Shown here one piece after another: positions 50,101 through 58,035 of a stretch of 64,000 bases of DNA (the stretch's first letter is position 1; every line of letters begins with the position of its first letter). The DNA is from Trachythela sp. YZ-2020 (lineage: Eukaryota > Cnidaria > Anthozoa > Malacalcyonacea > Clavulariidae). The notes beneath the pieces are model-generated. The model made no database searches, was not told the origin of the DNA, and worked only from the letters and a program-made list of their open reading frames with translations. A program made the position numbers and the translations under genes. The stretch lies in the NCBI GenBank assembly GCA_016169945.1, contig JADLSH010000236.1, forward strand, positions 2,404,001 to 2,468,000, written 5' to 3'.

Positions 50101-53100
50101 CATTTCATTGTTTCGAACAAGATCCAAGAGACGAAGTTGAAAAGACTTGTGATGAAGTTGATGCAGTAGACGTTACTACAAAATCTGAAGAAAGGTAATT
50201 CTGTGATTTTATTGTTTTTTTTTGTAGCAACTGAACTTGAAGATGTACAGTAGCAACGATTGTGATTTCATTTGCTAATTTATCAAAGTGGACCAGTCTC
50301 AAATTAACTGTAAATGCTAATTGTAGTCTGGTCGTGAACTGATTGTAACAGTCAATTTGTGAAACCGTTTATATTACGGAAAAATCATAAAACTTAGCCT
50401 TTCAATAGAAACTCGGTCACATGCAGAATCACGCAATATTTTGTAGAGGGGTTTGATTGCGTATTTTCGTCGTTTACCTGCGGATCACGCTAACCTTTCA
50501 ACTTTATTCTGATCTGAAAGTTAATCCTTATCCTCTTAATCTTAAGCTAAATCCTGAATCTAATCCTAACCCTTCCCTATTCTAAACGTACAGTAACCAT
50601 AATTCAAACCGTACACTTTAATTATTCTAAATTCTTGGGCAAAATACCTAGGTCTTAACATAAACAATGACCTTAAGTGGAAAACACATATTTCTGAGGT
50701 TGTACGGAAGGTGTCTACTAGACTATATTTCCTTAAACAACTAAAACGTGCAGGCCTTGTATTCCGCGAGCTACGACTATTCTATTTGACCTGCATCCGT
50801 CCTCTGACAGAATATGCCTGCCCAGTGTTCCATAATTCCCTACCTACGTACTTATCTGACGATCTCGAGAAGCTGCAGAAACGAGCACTTCGTATCATCT
50901 TTCCTCATTTGTCCTACCAGAATGCGCTGCAGGAAGCCGACCTTGATACATTATATAATAGAAGAGAAATTCTCACCAAAGACCTTTTCAATAAAATTAC
51001 ACAAGATCCATCGCATAAGCTACATGCACTACTGCCAGAGAAAAATCAGACTAACGTAAACTTGAGGAAGAAACGGATGTTTCAAGACTCGGAAGATTTC
51101 GGAAGAGCTTTTTACCAACAAATGTTAATAACAAATATTTGGATAATTAATACTTTTCTTAATATATTTAGAGTATATAGTAAAATTCTTATTTATAATG
51201 TAAAATAGTTATGAATTTTTATATTTCGAATCCAACTTGGTATAATTATATAGTACATTTCCTAATTTATTTGATTAATTGTCATGTAGTTCGAATATAA
51301 TTCAGCTGATTTGTAAGAGGCTGCAAATTTTTGAACTTAATAAAAATCTATCTATCTATCTAACCGCTGACAAACCCGCTCTCTCCCTTAACCATAATTC
51401 TGACATATTCAGTGATGAACGTTCCGCGGTCGGATATACTAAAGTAGCTTCTAACATTGAATGTTACTGTACACTCAATTTTGGCCGGAATCGAAATTAA
51501 CATATACAGTACAATAAATTTATGAAAGAGATCGGGTTGGCTAAGTGCACTAAATGATGGCGTGAATATAGATAACAAACTTTGGTTTGGAAGGTTGGTA
51601 AACTTTCAAGCCACGCATCATTGTATGAAACTATCATGGGTTCAAAACTACGGCCAGCCGACGATTTCAAACAAAAAATATAAGAAACAAACTCCGAAGA
51701 ATAAGGTCCTCTTGAAATTGAATATGTGAATTAAAACAAGACAAGTAAATTTGTAAATTTTCAACTTCTTTCAACGTCATCATCAGACATGTAATGGGTT
51801 CACTTACGTGAAAGTGGATCAACTTCAGTAAACGTGAACATAAACATAGAACAATACGTTTTTGTAACCTTTTAAAACCACGTTCAATTTTTGTGTTCAA
51901 TCTTTCAAAACTTGCTTTTCAATTAATATCTTCGGTGCCTGTCTTTACCGTCCTGACCGAGATCTTTAATAAAAATTCGTACTTTGCTATTCGGTGTGGA
52001 ATAGTAGTTACAATGTCGCGGCAGAAAAGTATTTTCAATACTTATGTCCATATATCCTTTTGATACTCTGCTCACTGTTTATATCGAAAATTTATGTTTT
52101 TTCAGCATTCCAGAAAAAGAAGATAGCCCAGCAATATTTCAGTTTGGCTCGGAGGAAACATCGACGCTGTCATTTGCTGAGCTGGCTCAACAGACATCAA
52201 GTTTTCCAAAGACAAGCGAGGGAACATGGAAAGGATTTCTTGGCAGTGGTGAACAGTTATTTGGTTCAAATGATGAAAATGATCCTGAAAGAGAAGTTGA
52301 AGTAACTGATTTCAAACCTATTGTTTCATTACCTGACATTATTGAACAGAAAACTGGAGAAGAAAATGAGACTGTTCTTTACACTCATCGTGCTAAATTA
52401 TTTCGATATGACGTGGATACAAAACAATGGAAGGAACGTGGTGTTGGGGATATCAAAATTTTACTTCATAATGAAACAAAGCGATGTCGAGTAGTGATGA
52501 GAAGAGAGCAGATTCACAAACTTTGTGCCAATCATTATATAACACGTGGTATGGAACTGAAGGAGAATGAAGGATCAGATCTAACTTGGATTTGGTCAGT
52601 AGACGCAGACTTTGCAGATGGTGTGGCAAAGAACGAACTTCTCGCAGTTCGATTTAAATATCGTGAAGATGCTGTGATGTTTCGTGATAAATTTATTGAA
52701 TGTCAAGAAGTTGAGAAGAACGAAATAAAAGCAAGTGAAGTGTCAAGTGTTGAAGAAAAACCAAGTGACGATGATGATGTTGTAATTATCTTTGAGAAAG
52801 TTCCATCCACAGAACAGAAGGAGCGAGCACAACTTTACCAATTGCCACAAACATTTCATTGTTCTGAGGAGACTGCTGATGATAAGTTGGTTGAAAGTGG
52901 AACTGATTTAGAAGAAAAATCAAAGGAGCAGGCGACAATCAACAAAACAGAAAATGTCTCAGAATCATTGCACGAGAAAGAAGAAGATCAAAGAGATGAA
53001 GGAAAGAACATACCAGGAAATATCACCCCACCAGGAAATATCACCCCACCAGAATGTTATACTGAAGATGCAAAATCTTCCAACAAACCAAGATATAAAC

Positions 53101-56100
53101 TGAATGTTGTCGATGAAAGGTATGTTCTGTGTTGGCTATCATAAAGTTAGTGAAAAGACTGGGAAAGGACTGTTTGAAAGCAAAACATTTAGTAAAGAAA
53201 GCGTCTCAGAATTGGCAGGTCTACGACGTTTGACTACATTTAGATTACGTACGTTATGAAAAATAAGCTTTCGAAAAGTTACTATAAAATAATGTTTGTT
53301 GGGACGCGCGTCCCCAGTAGATTTCGCAATTTTTGAAAGCGTAGTTTTTATACCGTATTTATCCAAATGTCGTCATAGCATACCTACCAATTTTGAGGTA
53401 CTATTTTCAGTGGCGAAGTTCATTTCCTGATATTACCATTCGGTCCCAGTCTCCTCATCAATTTTGTGATACCTAATAAATTTTAATACAAACTTGACGT
53501 TTACAGTAAAATCGACGTTTACGATGAGAAAACGTTAATGCATTTTAGTATAATCTCAATGCATTTTAGTTTATAGGTTTTGCATTTATAGTATAATTGT
53601 GATATATAGTTTTATATCCTTAATTAAGCATATTATTTGTAAAGTTTTAATCTAATTCAGCTTTAGAGCTGTATCTATCTGTCGGTCGGTCCGTCCGTCC
53701 GTCCATCCATCCGACGGTCCACCCATCCGTCCGTCCACCCATCCATCCGTCCACCATCCATATATCTATCTATCGAAGCACGATTTATAGGCTTATTCCA
53801 TTTCTTCTGATTGTGATGTCACAAATAATTTTAACCACTTTCATCGTCATCGTGTGCCTTTTACCTTTATTACAAAGGTTTAGATTTGACTACAAGTACG
53901 ACTTCGAGTACAATCGAGTACAAGATTCTTCATTTGCGTGCAAATCAAACCATATTTTGTTGTCACCAATGGCTATCACTAGTAAGCAGGCAATGACGAC
54001 AGAAAAATATGCTGGCGTGCAAATGTTGTGCTGATAGTCGTACTCGTAGTCAAATTAAAAGCTCTCTATTGTTAGTGCTTGTCTTGCTGTGTTACCTACG
54101 TTTCAACTATATATATACGTTTTATGTTTGATTTTAGTCCATCAATTGCCCCAGAAGACAGCGCAACAACGACAACGTACGCACATTCCTTCGTGTTTGG
54201 TTCGCAAGATATTGCTTCTTTATCATTCAGTGCGCTAGCTGGTGAAACCTCTGGATTCAAATCATCCCCAAATAAAGAATTTACTGGAGCGGGTTCACAG
54301 TTGTTTAATCAAAAGAACAACCAAGAGCTTGGAGACGACGATCCAGAACGTGAGGTCAGCGGCGTTGATTTCAAACCAATTGTCCAACTTGACAAGATTG
54401 ACCAGTCAAGTGGTGAAGAAAATGAAGACGTCATTTACTGTCAACGTACGAAATTATATCGTTATGATAAAGATAGTTCTCAATGGAAAGAACGAGGTGT
54501 TGGAAATTTAAAACTTCTCAAACATAAAATAACTGGACAAGTTCGAGTGTTGATGAGACGAGATCAGGTTTTCAAAATATGTGCTAATCATTTCTTGACC
54601 GTTGATATGGAACTGAAAGCAAACGCAGGTTCAGATCGTTCATGGGTGTGGCACGCTACTGGTGACATATCTGACGGAGAGTCGAAAGTTGAACAACTTG
54701 CAGTTAGATTTAAGAATGCTGTAATTGCGCAGAAATTTAAAGAAAAGTTTGATATGTGTAAAGAAGAGTTGAAAATATCCAAGAAGAATGACAATGAAAA
54801 AGATGATAAGGACGTGGACGAGAAACAAAGGTAGTTGCAGACTTCTGACAAACTTATAGTAGTTTCGTTATTGCTTTTTCTTTTGACAAACTTATAGTAT
54901 GATTATCCTAATTTCTAGTTATTTACAGTATTATTGTATTGAAACATTTTCGTACTTCAAAAATAAATAAATGTTTATTTAACCACTGCGATGTCTAAGA
55001 AGAGAATCCTCGGAAATTTTGACAGGGAACCATTTTGCTAATTGATACTTTCTTAACCCCTTATTGGTCAGGATCGTTTCCATTGATGAGTGAAATCGTC
55101 TTGTGTTAGCCTAAGTAACCTAATATAGGTTTTGCATTGTGGCTGCTTTCTTGCACCCTTCTCATTAGGACATTGTCGTGCAGATTCAATGGTTGCCTTC
55201 TTTATCTTGACTTCCTGTTTGTATGTATTCGTCAGCCTGCAGAGTTAATTAATACAGAGAGTTACACTTTCAAACAAGTTGAATACTCTCTGAGTTTGAC
55301 AAAGGACTCGAAACATCGTCAACTGATATCTTTCTCTTGACTCTTGTCCTGTTTGTGTGTATTCGTCAGGTTACAGAGTTCATGTTGAGAACTAATACTT
55401 TGAAACAAAGTTAATTTGAATACTCTAAGATAAATGGCTTTTGTTCGAAGCGTCGGGTATATCTTTGTCTATGACTACGTGGCACGTGTTCGATAGAAAG
55501 GCGATATTCTCCATCATGGTTAATCTACTCAGATTAGGAAAAATGATCGCTTCTTGGTTGCACGTGAACTGCACATGCACTGATGCTCAAACTCAATCTG
55601 ATAAATACTTTGTTAACCTCTTTTGTATAGTGTGTACGAGACTAAGCTCGGTGCTTTTAGATTAACAGAAAACGATGAGAGTGATTGCAGTCATACGGAA
55701 AAGTTGGTTTTACCCATTACAGAAGAGACTTACAGTAGCAGTGTGACGTCAGGTAACGAATGTTTGACGTCAGGTGACTATAATGTGGACAAACCGGACA
55801 ACCAAGAAAATGCACTTCTTGAGCAATCCAAAGCTGGGAATGACGAGAAGTTAGTGGTAACTCTTCATACAAAAGAAACACGTCATATGCCTCCCATATC
55901 CAAGTTCTACACAGATTACCTTCCACTTTTAGCGAAGCAAGATCTTGAAGAAAGCAGTCTACAAGTGTTGTACAGTCGAGATGCTGAAGTTTACTTCTTT
56001 GATGAGACTGAAGATGATTGGTGCGAGAGAGGATATGGTCCTCTACAGATCATACGTTATAACAATGAGTACCATATCTTCATGTCAGATCAAACCAGAG

Positions 56101-56828
56101 CATGTGTAGCTCATCAGATCAGACCCGCGATGGACCTCAAACCTAATGCAGGGTCAGATCGTTCATGGGTGTGGTTTACATTGGCAGATCATAGCGATGT
56201 TGAAGTTGTTGAGCGTGAACTAGCGGCTGAGTTCCAATCTGTTGAACATTCATTTGAGTTCAAGAAAGTATTTGATCATTGTCGTGATGCATGTGGAGTT
56301 CCTCACGAAGGTCATGTTCAAGCTATGGCTGCTAGTTTTGATTCCAACGCACATAAACTACCATCCCATCATGGTCAGACCCCTCTGGCTGATACACACA
56401 AACTACAATCATATCATGGTGTGCAAGTTGGTCTCTGGCGCATTTGTTCTGGTTGTAAAGTTGAGAATAGTTTGGAGAATACATCGTGTCTCGTATGTAG
56501 CAAGCATTTTACCACCGAAGATCTCCCAGTGATGATGTCCATAAGAAAACCTCAAATAGAAATCAAGCCATCTTCTGCACGTAAATTCAAGAAACCAATA
56601 CCGACTCCTAAACATGTTGTAGCAAGAGAGACAACAGTTAAAGTCGAGAAGTACAAGCCAGTTACTCAGTGGCGGAAATGTATGTTCTGTGGTGTAGAAA
56701 ACAACATGGAAAATCCTCATTGTCTCGTCTGCTCTAGACCTAAAGCGAGTCCTAAACTTTCTCAATCAAATATATTGAGCTGTTCTCCTGAAATTACTGC
56801 AATGTTGGATGAAATTGCCAAGGAATGA
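18087..56828 (+). CDS. RANBP2: RanBP2/Nup358-like giant nucleoporin (complete, 36 exons)
   Basis: I assembled 36 exons with GT-AG borders whose phases all agree; they sum to 15,513 bp, predicting 5,170 residues. The vertebrate homologue is a cytoplasmic-filament nucleoporin that binds Ran, tethers SUMO-RanGAP1 and acts as a SUMO E3 with Ubc9. Domain order here, in approximate residues: TPR/helical domain 1-820; coiled coil 821-863; RanBD1 966-1099; RanBD2 1365-1501; FxFG region with zinc fingers near 1537, 1705, 1847, 2001, 2286 and 2432; RanBD3 2680-2812; then seven more RanBD modules to 4992, five of the RanBDs followed by an IR-type motif; two zinc fingers near 5039 and 5117. No cyclophilin domain is found, unlike vertebrate RanBP2. 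The start MAVTKSEVEKYISKIEG aligns with vertebrate MRRSKADVERYIASVQG. Individual blocks are detailed separately. Identity is secure; exact splice choice is inferred. Confidence 0.95.
18329..21688 (+). other. RanBP2-like introns 2-7, little recognisable content
   Basis: Introns between short exons. Intron 2 (18329-19586) holds no gene that I can recognise. Intron 3 contains one isolated GGGGATAAAACAC match to the minisatellite unit near 19722. The inverted-end element at 21130-21604 lies in intron 7. Confidence 0.5.
21130..21604. mobile_element. G-rich MITE-like element in RanBP2 intron 7
   Basis: Inverted ends ATCTGGGAGGGGGGCTGGTG on the left and the complement of ATCTGGGAGGGGGGTTGGTG on the right, 475 bp apart. 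The interior has a G run near 21470. No coding capacity is seen. Confidence 0.7.
22106..22381 (-). pseudogene. Non-LTR retrotransposon C-terminal fragment, antisense
   Basis: A 91-residue frame containing YNRSFFLRTTRTWNSLPEHL resembles the last part of non-LTR retrotransposon polyproteins (SFF-RT--WN-LP). An ATTT repeat on the + strand near 22060 fits its 3' tail. It lies in intron 9 of the RanBP2-like gene, opposite in strand. Confidence 0.65.
23196..23359. repeat. Foldback element with perfect 29-bp arms
   Basis: Left arm 23196-23224 starts GAATTGCATTCACGACCCAA; right arm 23331-23359 is its exact reverse complement. The 106-bp interior has CCCTGATGAAGACATTAGAC. Located in intron 11. Confidence 0.9.
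24903..24941. repeat. AAC-rich simple repeat in intron 14
   Basis: ACAACAACAACAACA-type sequence just after the exon 14 donor region. The rest of intron 14 (to 25643) shows A/T-rich sequence and no gene. Confidence 0.7.
25784..26035. mobile_element. MITE-like element with ~48-bp inverted ends, intron 15
   Basis: Left end CAATTCGCCGTAATAAAAAT and right end the complement of CAATTCGCCGTAATAAAAAA. The match continues through GATGGCG and TCGAT(C/T)TACCTACA. About 250 bp, no transposase. Confidence 0.8.
27075..28143 (+). other. RanBP2-like intron 19, repeat debris
   Basis: It contains a TA dinucleotide run near 27101 and a CAACGTTTCGAGCGAAAGCC motif near 27319, reminiscent of the dispersed element at 2880-2960. 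No gene is recognised. Introns 20 and 21 (28320-28867, 28992-29718) likewise hold no gene; intron 21 begins with a CCCCCAT-rich low-complexity stretch (29015-29105). Confidence 0.45.
29511..29696. mobile_element. MITE-like element, intron 21
   Basis: Inverted ends TTAGTAAAATTACATAGGTG and the complement of CTTAGTAAAATTACATAGGC, about 186 bp apart. The interior has AACCAATCAGCG. Non-coding. Confidence 0.8.
32392..32520 (+). CDS. RANBP2: RanBP2-like exon 29: coiled-coil oligomerisation segment
   Basis: This 43-codon exon (residues 821-863) encodes a predicted amphipathic helix including LREQVSIRDEQVLRLSRQI. It sits where vertebrate RanBP2 has its short oligomerisation coiled coil (LLKMICQQVEAIKKEMQEL). 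Both ends are phase 0. A 2.2-kb intron with a long inverted repeat follows. Confidence 0.85.
32921..34416. repeat. Long inverted-repeat element (~1.5 kb) in RanBP2 intron 29
   Basis: The sequence from TAGTCCAGGACCTGTATATG (32921) inward is matched in reverse by the sequence ending CATATACAGGTCCTAGACTA (34416). Matching continues over several hundred bases per arm with small gaps, including CAAATTGACGTTTGACCATG, TTTCAACGAGTATCGGTGAT and TAACCCTTTATTATGGGTAT. The unpaired centre is about 33630-33910. GTA flanks both sides and could be a 3-bp target duplication. No open transposase frame is seen. Confidence 0.85.
34746..40789 (+). CDS. RANBP2: RanBP2-like exon 30: RanBD1-3, six zinc fingers, FG repeats, IR motif 1
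   Basis: A single 6,044-bp exon (residues 864-2878), comparable to the giant central exon of vertebrate RanBP2. RanBD1 and RanBD2 show the signatures WKERGLG, MRRE and CANHF. Six RanBP2-type zinc fingers follow (W-x-C-x2-C-x10-C-x2-C) near 36773, 37277, 37703, 38166, 39020 and 39457. Most keep a CLVRN or CLVQN core, the Leu-Val pair linked to RanGDP binding in Nup153/RanBP2 fingers. Between them are about twenty FxFG motifs, many in repeats like GFSFGPSDGSKD, typical of nuclear-transport-receptor docking. Fingers 2-4 with their flanks look like recent internal duplications. RanBD3 (about 40195-40600) is followed by IR-like EDEVIVVYEVSATEEQ and LLPPNFYVYEN. The exon starts after TTTTCAG and ends AC|GTAAGC. 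Confidence 0.95.
40790..41684 (+). other. RanBP2-like intron 30
   Basis: An 895-bp intron with a triple 13-bp direct repeat of AAATTTTGGTT type (about 41174-41212) and an inverted-end element at 41312-41447. No gene. Confidence 0.6.
41312..41447. mobile_element. Small MITE-like element, intron 30
   Basis: Imperfect inverted ends AGGTACGTCCACACTAATCC and the complement of AGGCAACGTTCACACTAATC, followed inward by CGTTTTC and TGGCG, 136 bp in all. Confidence 0.65.
41685..43985 (+). CDS. RANBP2: RanBP2-like exon 31: RanBD4 (type alpha), RanBD5 (type beta), IR motif 2
   Basis: This 2,301-bp exon (residues 2878-3645) holds two different Ran-binding domains without an intervening intron. Each is preceded by a SLSF/LSF motif of the kind FGSDDITSLSFNALA or FGSNDISTLSFASL, matching the segment before RanBD4 in vertebrate RanBP2. 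RanBD4 (about 41920-42330) carries VQLDKIDQSSGEENEDVIYC. RanBD5 (about 43345-43750) carries VSLPDIIEQKTGEENETVLY and is followed by the IR motif DDVVIIFEKVPSTEQ then LPQTFHCFE. An acidic, serine-rich linker of about 330 residues separates them. Its alpha half is nearly identical to exon 35, and its beta half to exons 32-34. Confidence 0.95.
44435..45159 (+). pseudogene. CR1-like retrotransposon 3' fragment, intron 31 copy
   Basis: The frame reads from AKYLGLNINNDLKWKTHISE through LTCIRPLTEYACPVFHNSLP and LEKLQKRALRIIF to 45004. This is the C-terminal end of a reverse transcriptase polyprotein. It ends with AATAAAAATC and a TCTA repeat tail at about 45135-45159. 5'-truncated. Confidence 0.85.
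45528..46235. mobile_element. TTAA-flanked DNA transposon (non-autonomous), only in intron 31
   Basis: 708 bp with inverted ends GGTGGCTCGATATAGT and the complement of GGTGGCTCGATACAGT, flanked on both sides by TTAA (45524-45527 and 46236-46239). The two sister introns show the empty site GTGAATTAAAACAAG. The TTAA target is typical of piggyBac and some Kolobok elements. No transposase is seen. Confidence 0.92.
46611..47447 (+). CDS. RANBP2: RanBP2-like exon 32: RanBD6 (beta) plus IR motif 3
   Basis: 837 bp, residues 3645-3924, acceptor TTTTTTCAG and donor AG|GTAATT. It contains LSFAELAQHTSGF, FLGSGEQLFG, a beta-type RanBD (WKERGVGDIKILLH, CANHYIT) and the IR motif. Differences from its sister copies include QIRKLC instead of QIHKLC and SDRTWIW instead of SDLTWIW. 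The upstream Met at 46549 is intronic. Confidence 0.93.
47891..48615 (+). pseudogene. CR1-like retrotransposon 3' fragment, intron 32 copy
   Basis: Duplicate of the fragment in intron 31, with one visible residue change (LDTLYNRR for LDALYNRR) and the same TCTA tail. The frame ends at 48460. Confidence 0.85.
49358..50194 (+). CDS. RANBP2: RanBP2-like exon 33: RanBD7 (beta) plus IR motif 4
   Basis: 837 bp, residues 3924-4203, the same length and borders as exon 32, which it matches almost base for base. One notable change is MRRGQIHKLC, where every other canonical copy here has Glu or Asp in place of that Gly (MRREQ, MRRDQ). The IR motif DDVVIIFEKVPSTEQ is intact. Confidence 0.93.
50639..51363 (+). 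pseudogene. CR1-like retrotransposon 3' fragment, intron 33 copy
   Basis: Third copy, sharing LDTLYNRR with the intron 32 copy. The frame ends at 51208. It was carried here by segmental duplication rather than by independent insertion. Confidence 0.85.
52106..53119 (+). CDS. RANBP2: RanBP2-like exon 34: RanBD8 (beta) plus IR motif 5, unique tail
   Basis: 1,014 bp, residues 4203-4541. The first 750 bp or so match exons 32 and 33, with small changes (EIKASEVSSVEEK; ERAQLYQLP). After LPQTFHC the sequence diverges completely into an acidic tail containing a PGNIT-P duplication and ending RYKLNVVDE. The following intron is also different, so this is the right-hand boundary of the duplicated block. 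Donor AG|GTATGT. Confidence 0.93.
53681..53775. repeat. GTCC/ATCC tetranucleotide microsatellite, intron 34
   Basis: An imperfect run of GTCG, GTCC, ATCC and TATC units. The remainder of intron 34 (53120-54137) differs from introns 31-33 and has no gene. Confidence 0.85.
54138..54830 (+). CDS. RANBP2: RanBP2-like exon 35: RanBD9 (alpha)
   Basis: 693 bp, residues 4541-4772. From NKEFTGAGSQLFNQKNNQ onward it is nearly identical in protein and DNA to the alpha RanBD of exon 31, with changes such as KDSSQWK for KDTSQWK and AQKFKE for AQEFKE. Its N-terminal FGSQDIASLSFSALAGETSG segment is distinct. It ends in a lysine/aspartate-rich tail and has no IR motif. Confidence 0.93.
55204..55429. repeat. 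Degenerate ~90-bp duplication, intron 35
   Basis: The segments at 55204-55290 and 55334-55429 share CTTGAC, CCTGTTTGT, GTATTCGTCAG, CAGAGTT and GAATACTCT in the same order. Non-coding. Confidence 0.6.
55631..56828 (+). CDS. RANBP2: RanBP2-like exon 36: degenerate RanBD10 and two C-terminal zinc fingers
   Basis: Last exon, residues 4772-5170 and stop. The RanBD-like region (about 55900-56290) keeps DDWCERGYG and MDLKPNAGSDRSWVW but has IFMSDQTRACVAH where canonical domains have MRR(E/D)QVxKxCANH, so Ran binding is doubtful. Two zinc-finger patterns follow: LWRICSGCKVEN...CLVC (about 56431) and QWRKCMFCGVEN...CLVC (about 56665). They lack the Leu-Val pair. The protein ends at this stop, with no cyclophilin domain. 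Confidence 0.92.
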
Positions 56829-56930
56829 TTCTTGAATGATATATATTTTATGAAGACATGCAGTTGTTATATCATCCATTTCCCTAATATAGCCCAGTTT
56901 AGAACGTATAAATATAGTGGTAGGTTGTGT

Positions 56931-57001
56931 TGTGTTGTGCTGTGCTGTGCTGTGTTGTGTTGTGTTGTGTTGTGTTGTGTTGTGTTGTGTTGTGTTGTGT
57001 T
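56931..57001. repeat. TGTTG/TGCTG pentanucleotide microsatellite in 3' UTR
   Basis: About 14 units of TGTTG or TGCTG, roughly 100 bp after the RanBP2-like stop codon, hence probably transcribed in its 3' UTR. Confidence 0.9.
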
Positions 57002-57114
57002 TTTCACATGTGTTTTTCACGTGAATTATCTTTCGTGCGTACATACGTTTGGCAACAAATCCTTTTGCGCGAATTACATTTGTAGGTCGCCCTATACACG
57101 AATCGGCGGCCGAA

Positions 57115-57351
57115 TCTTGGGTAGAGTTGCATTAGTATACTATAAGTTTGTTTAATAGTACAAATATGTGATAAAATGCGTATTTTTTAAATAAAATTTG
57201 CTTGCCTTTTGGTAGTTTGTGTTCTCCTTTTATTCTTCTTTGACTTTGTTGAGCTATTAATTCATCGCGACTTTTCGCGCAAGCTACACATTTTATCACA
57301 TATTTTTATTATAAAACAAACTTATAGTATACTAAACAACTCTACCCAAGA
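57115..57351. repeat. Foldback element overlapping the RanBP2-like 3' end
   Basis: Left arm 57115-57183 and right arm 57283-57351 pair through TCTTGGGTAGAGTTG, TTAGTATACTATAAGTTTGT and ATATGTGATAAAATG. The spacer of about 100 bp contains the AATAAA at 57190. Confidence 0.85.
57190..57195 (+). promoter_or_regulatory. Possible RanBP2-like poly(A) signal AATAAA
   Basis: AATAAA about 360 bp after the stop codon, within the loop of a foldback element. It is the first clear hexamer that I noticed downstream of the stop. Confidence 0.4.
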
Positions 57352-58035
57352 CTGGACCGCTTGTGAACTATATAGTTGCATATTTGCGCAATGCGTGACC
57401 AAATCAGTCGTGACTCCTGTCACGCTTTGGAAATTCCTCGCAGTGTTAGTATTACTATGCATGGTGAACCAAATCAAAATGTAATGGTATGGACACATGG
57501 TTCACTGATGCTCTTTAATGCTCTCACTAATTTTGTAGAGCTCAATTGAGTGGATAATAATGATTAAAATGTTACGTATAATATTATCTGGAGCCGAACT
57601 GTTACATTCTACGAGATATACCAGGTTACACCACTAGCCACAGTAGCCCCAAGCTCTATGTGTGGTTTTAGAAAGCGAGAAGTTGTCAAGAAATATTGCC
57701 TAAAAATCAAATTGATTCACAATATTGTTGGATATACTTGTTTACCATAACATTTACTCCCGTATATCATCCTAGGCTAGGACGTAGTAGATCTCTAGAT
57801 GATATAGAATATAAGGTGCTGGTTCAACGGAATGCCTGAAAACTGACGGGAGTAAAGTAAATGTTATGGTAAATAAGTCCAACAATATTGTGATCAAGAT
57901 TTTGTTGGCATCTCACTCGATTGAATAATAATTGAAGGGTTTTTGTAGATGGAAAATTATTGAGTGCAAATTATATACATTTATTATACCAACTGAGCTA
58001 CAGAGTCCAGTTGTCGAGCTCTAACCACAAGTTAG

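Larger units (their letters stand above)
43279..52860 (+). repeat. Recent tandem duplication of a RanBD-IR exon plus intron
   Basis: Homology begins near TTTCTTGGCAGTGGTGAACA in exon 31 (43279) and recurs at 46741, 49488 and 52236. The distances between exon starts 32, 33 and 34 are 2,747 and 2,748 bp. Introns 31, 32 and 33 are nearly identical, including the same retrotransposon fragment; intron 31 is longer by one transposon. Introns 32 and 33 share small features (for example TTCCGCGGTCGG) that intron 31 lacks, so they are the closest pair. The homology stops within exon 34, near 52860. Confidence 0.95.
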
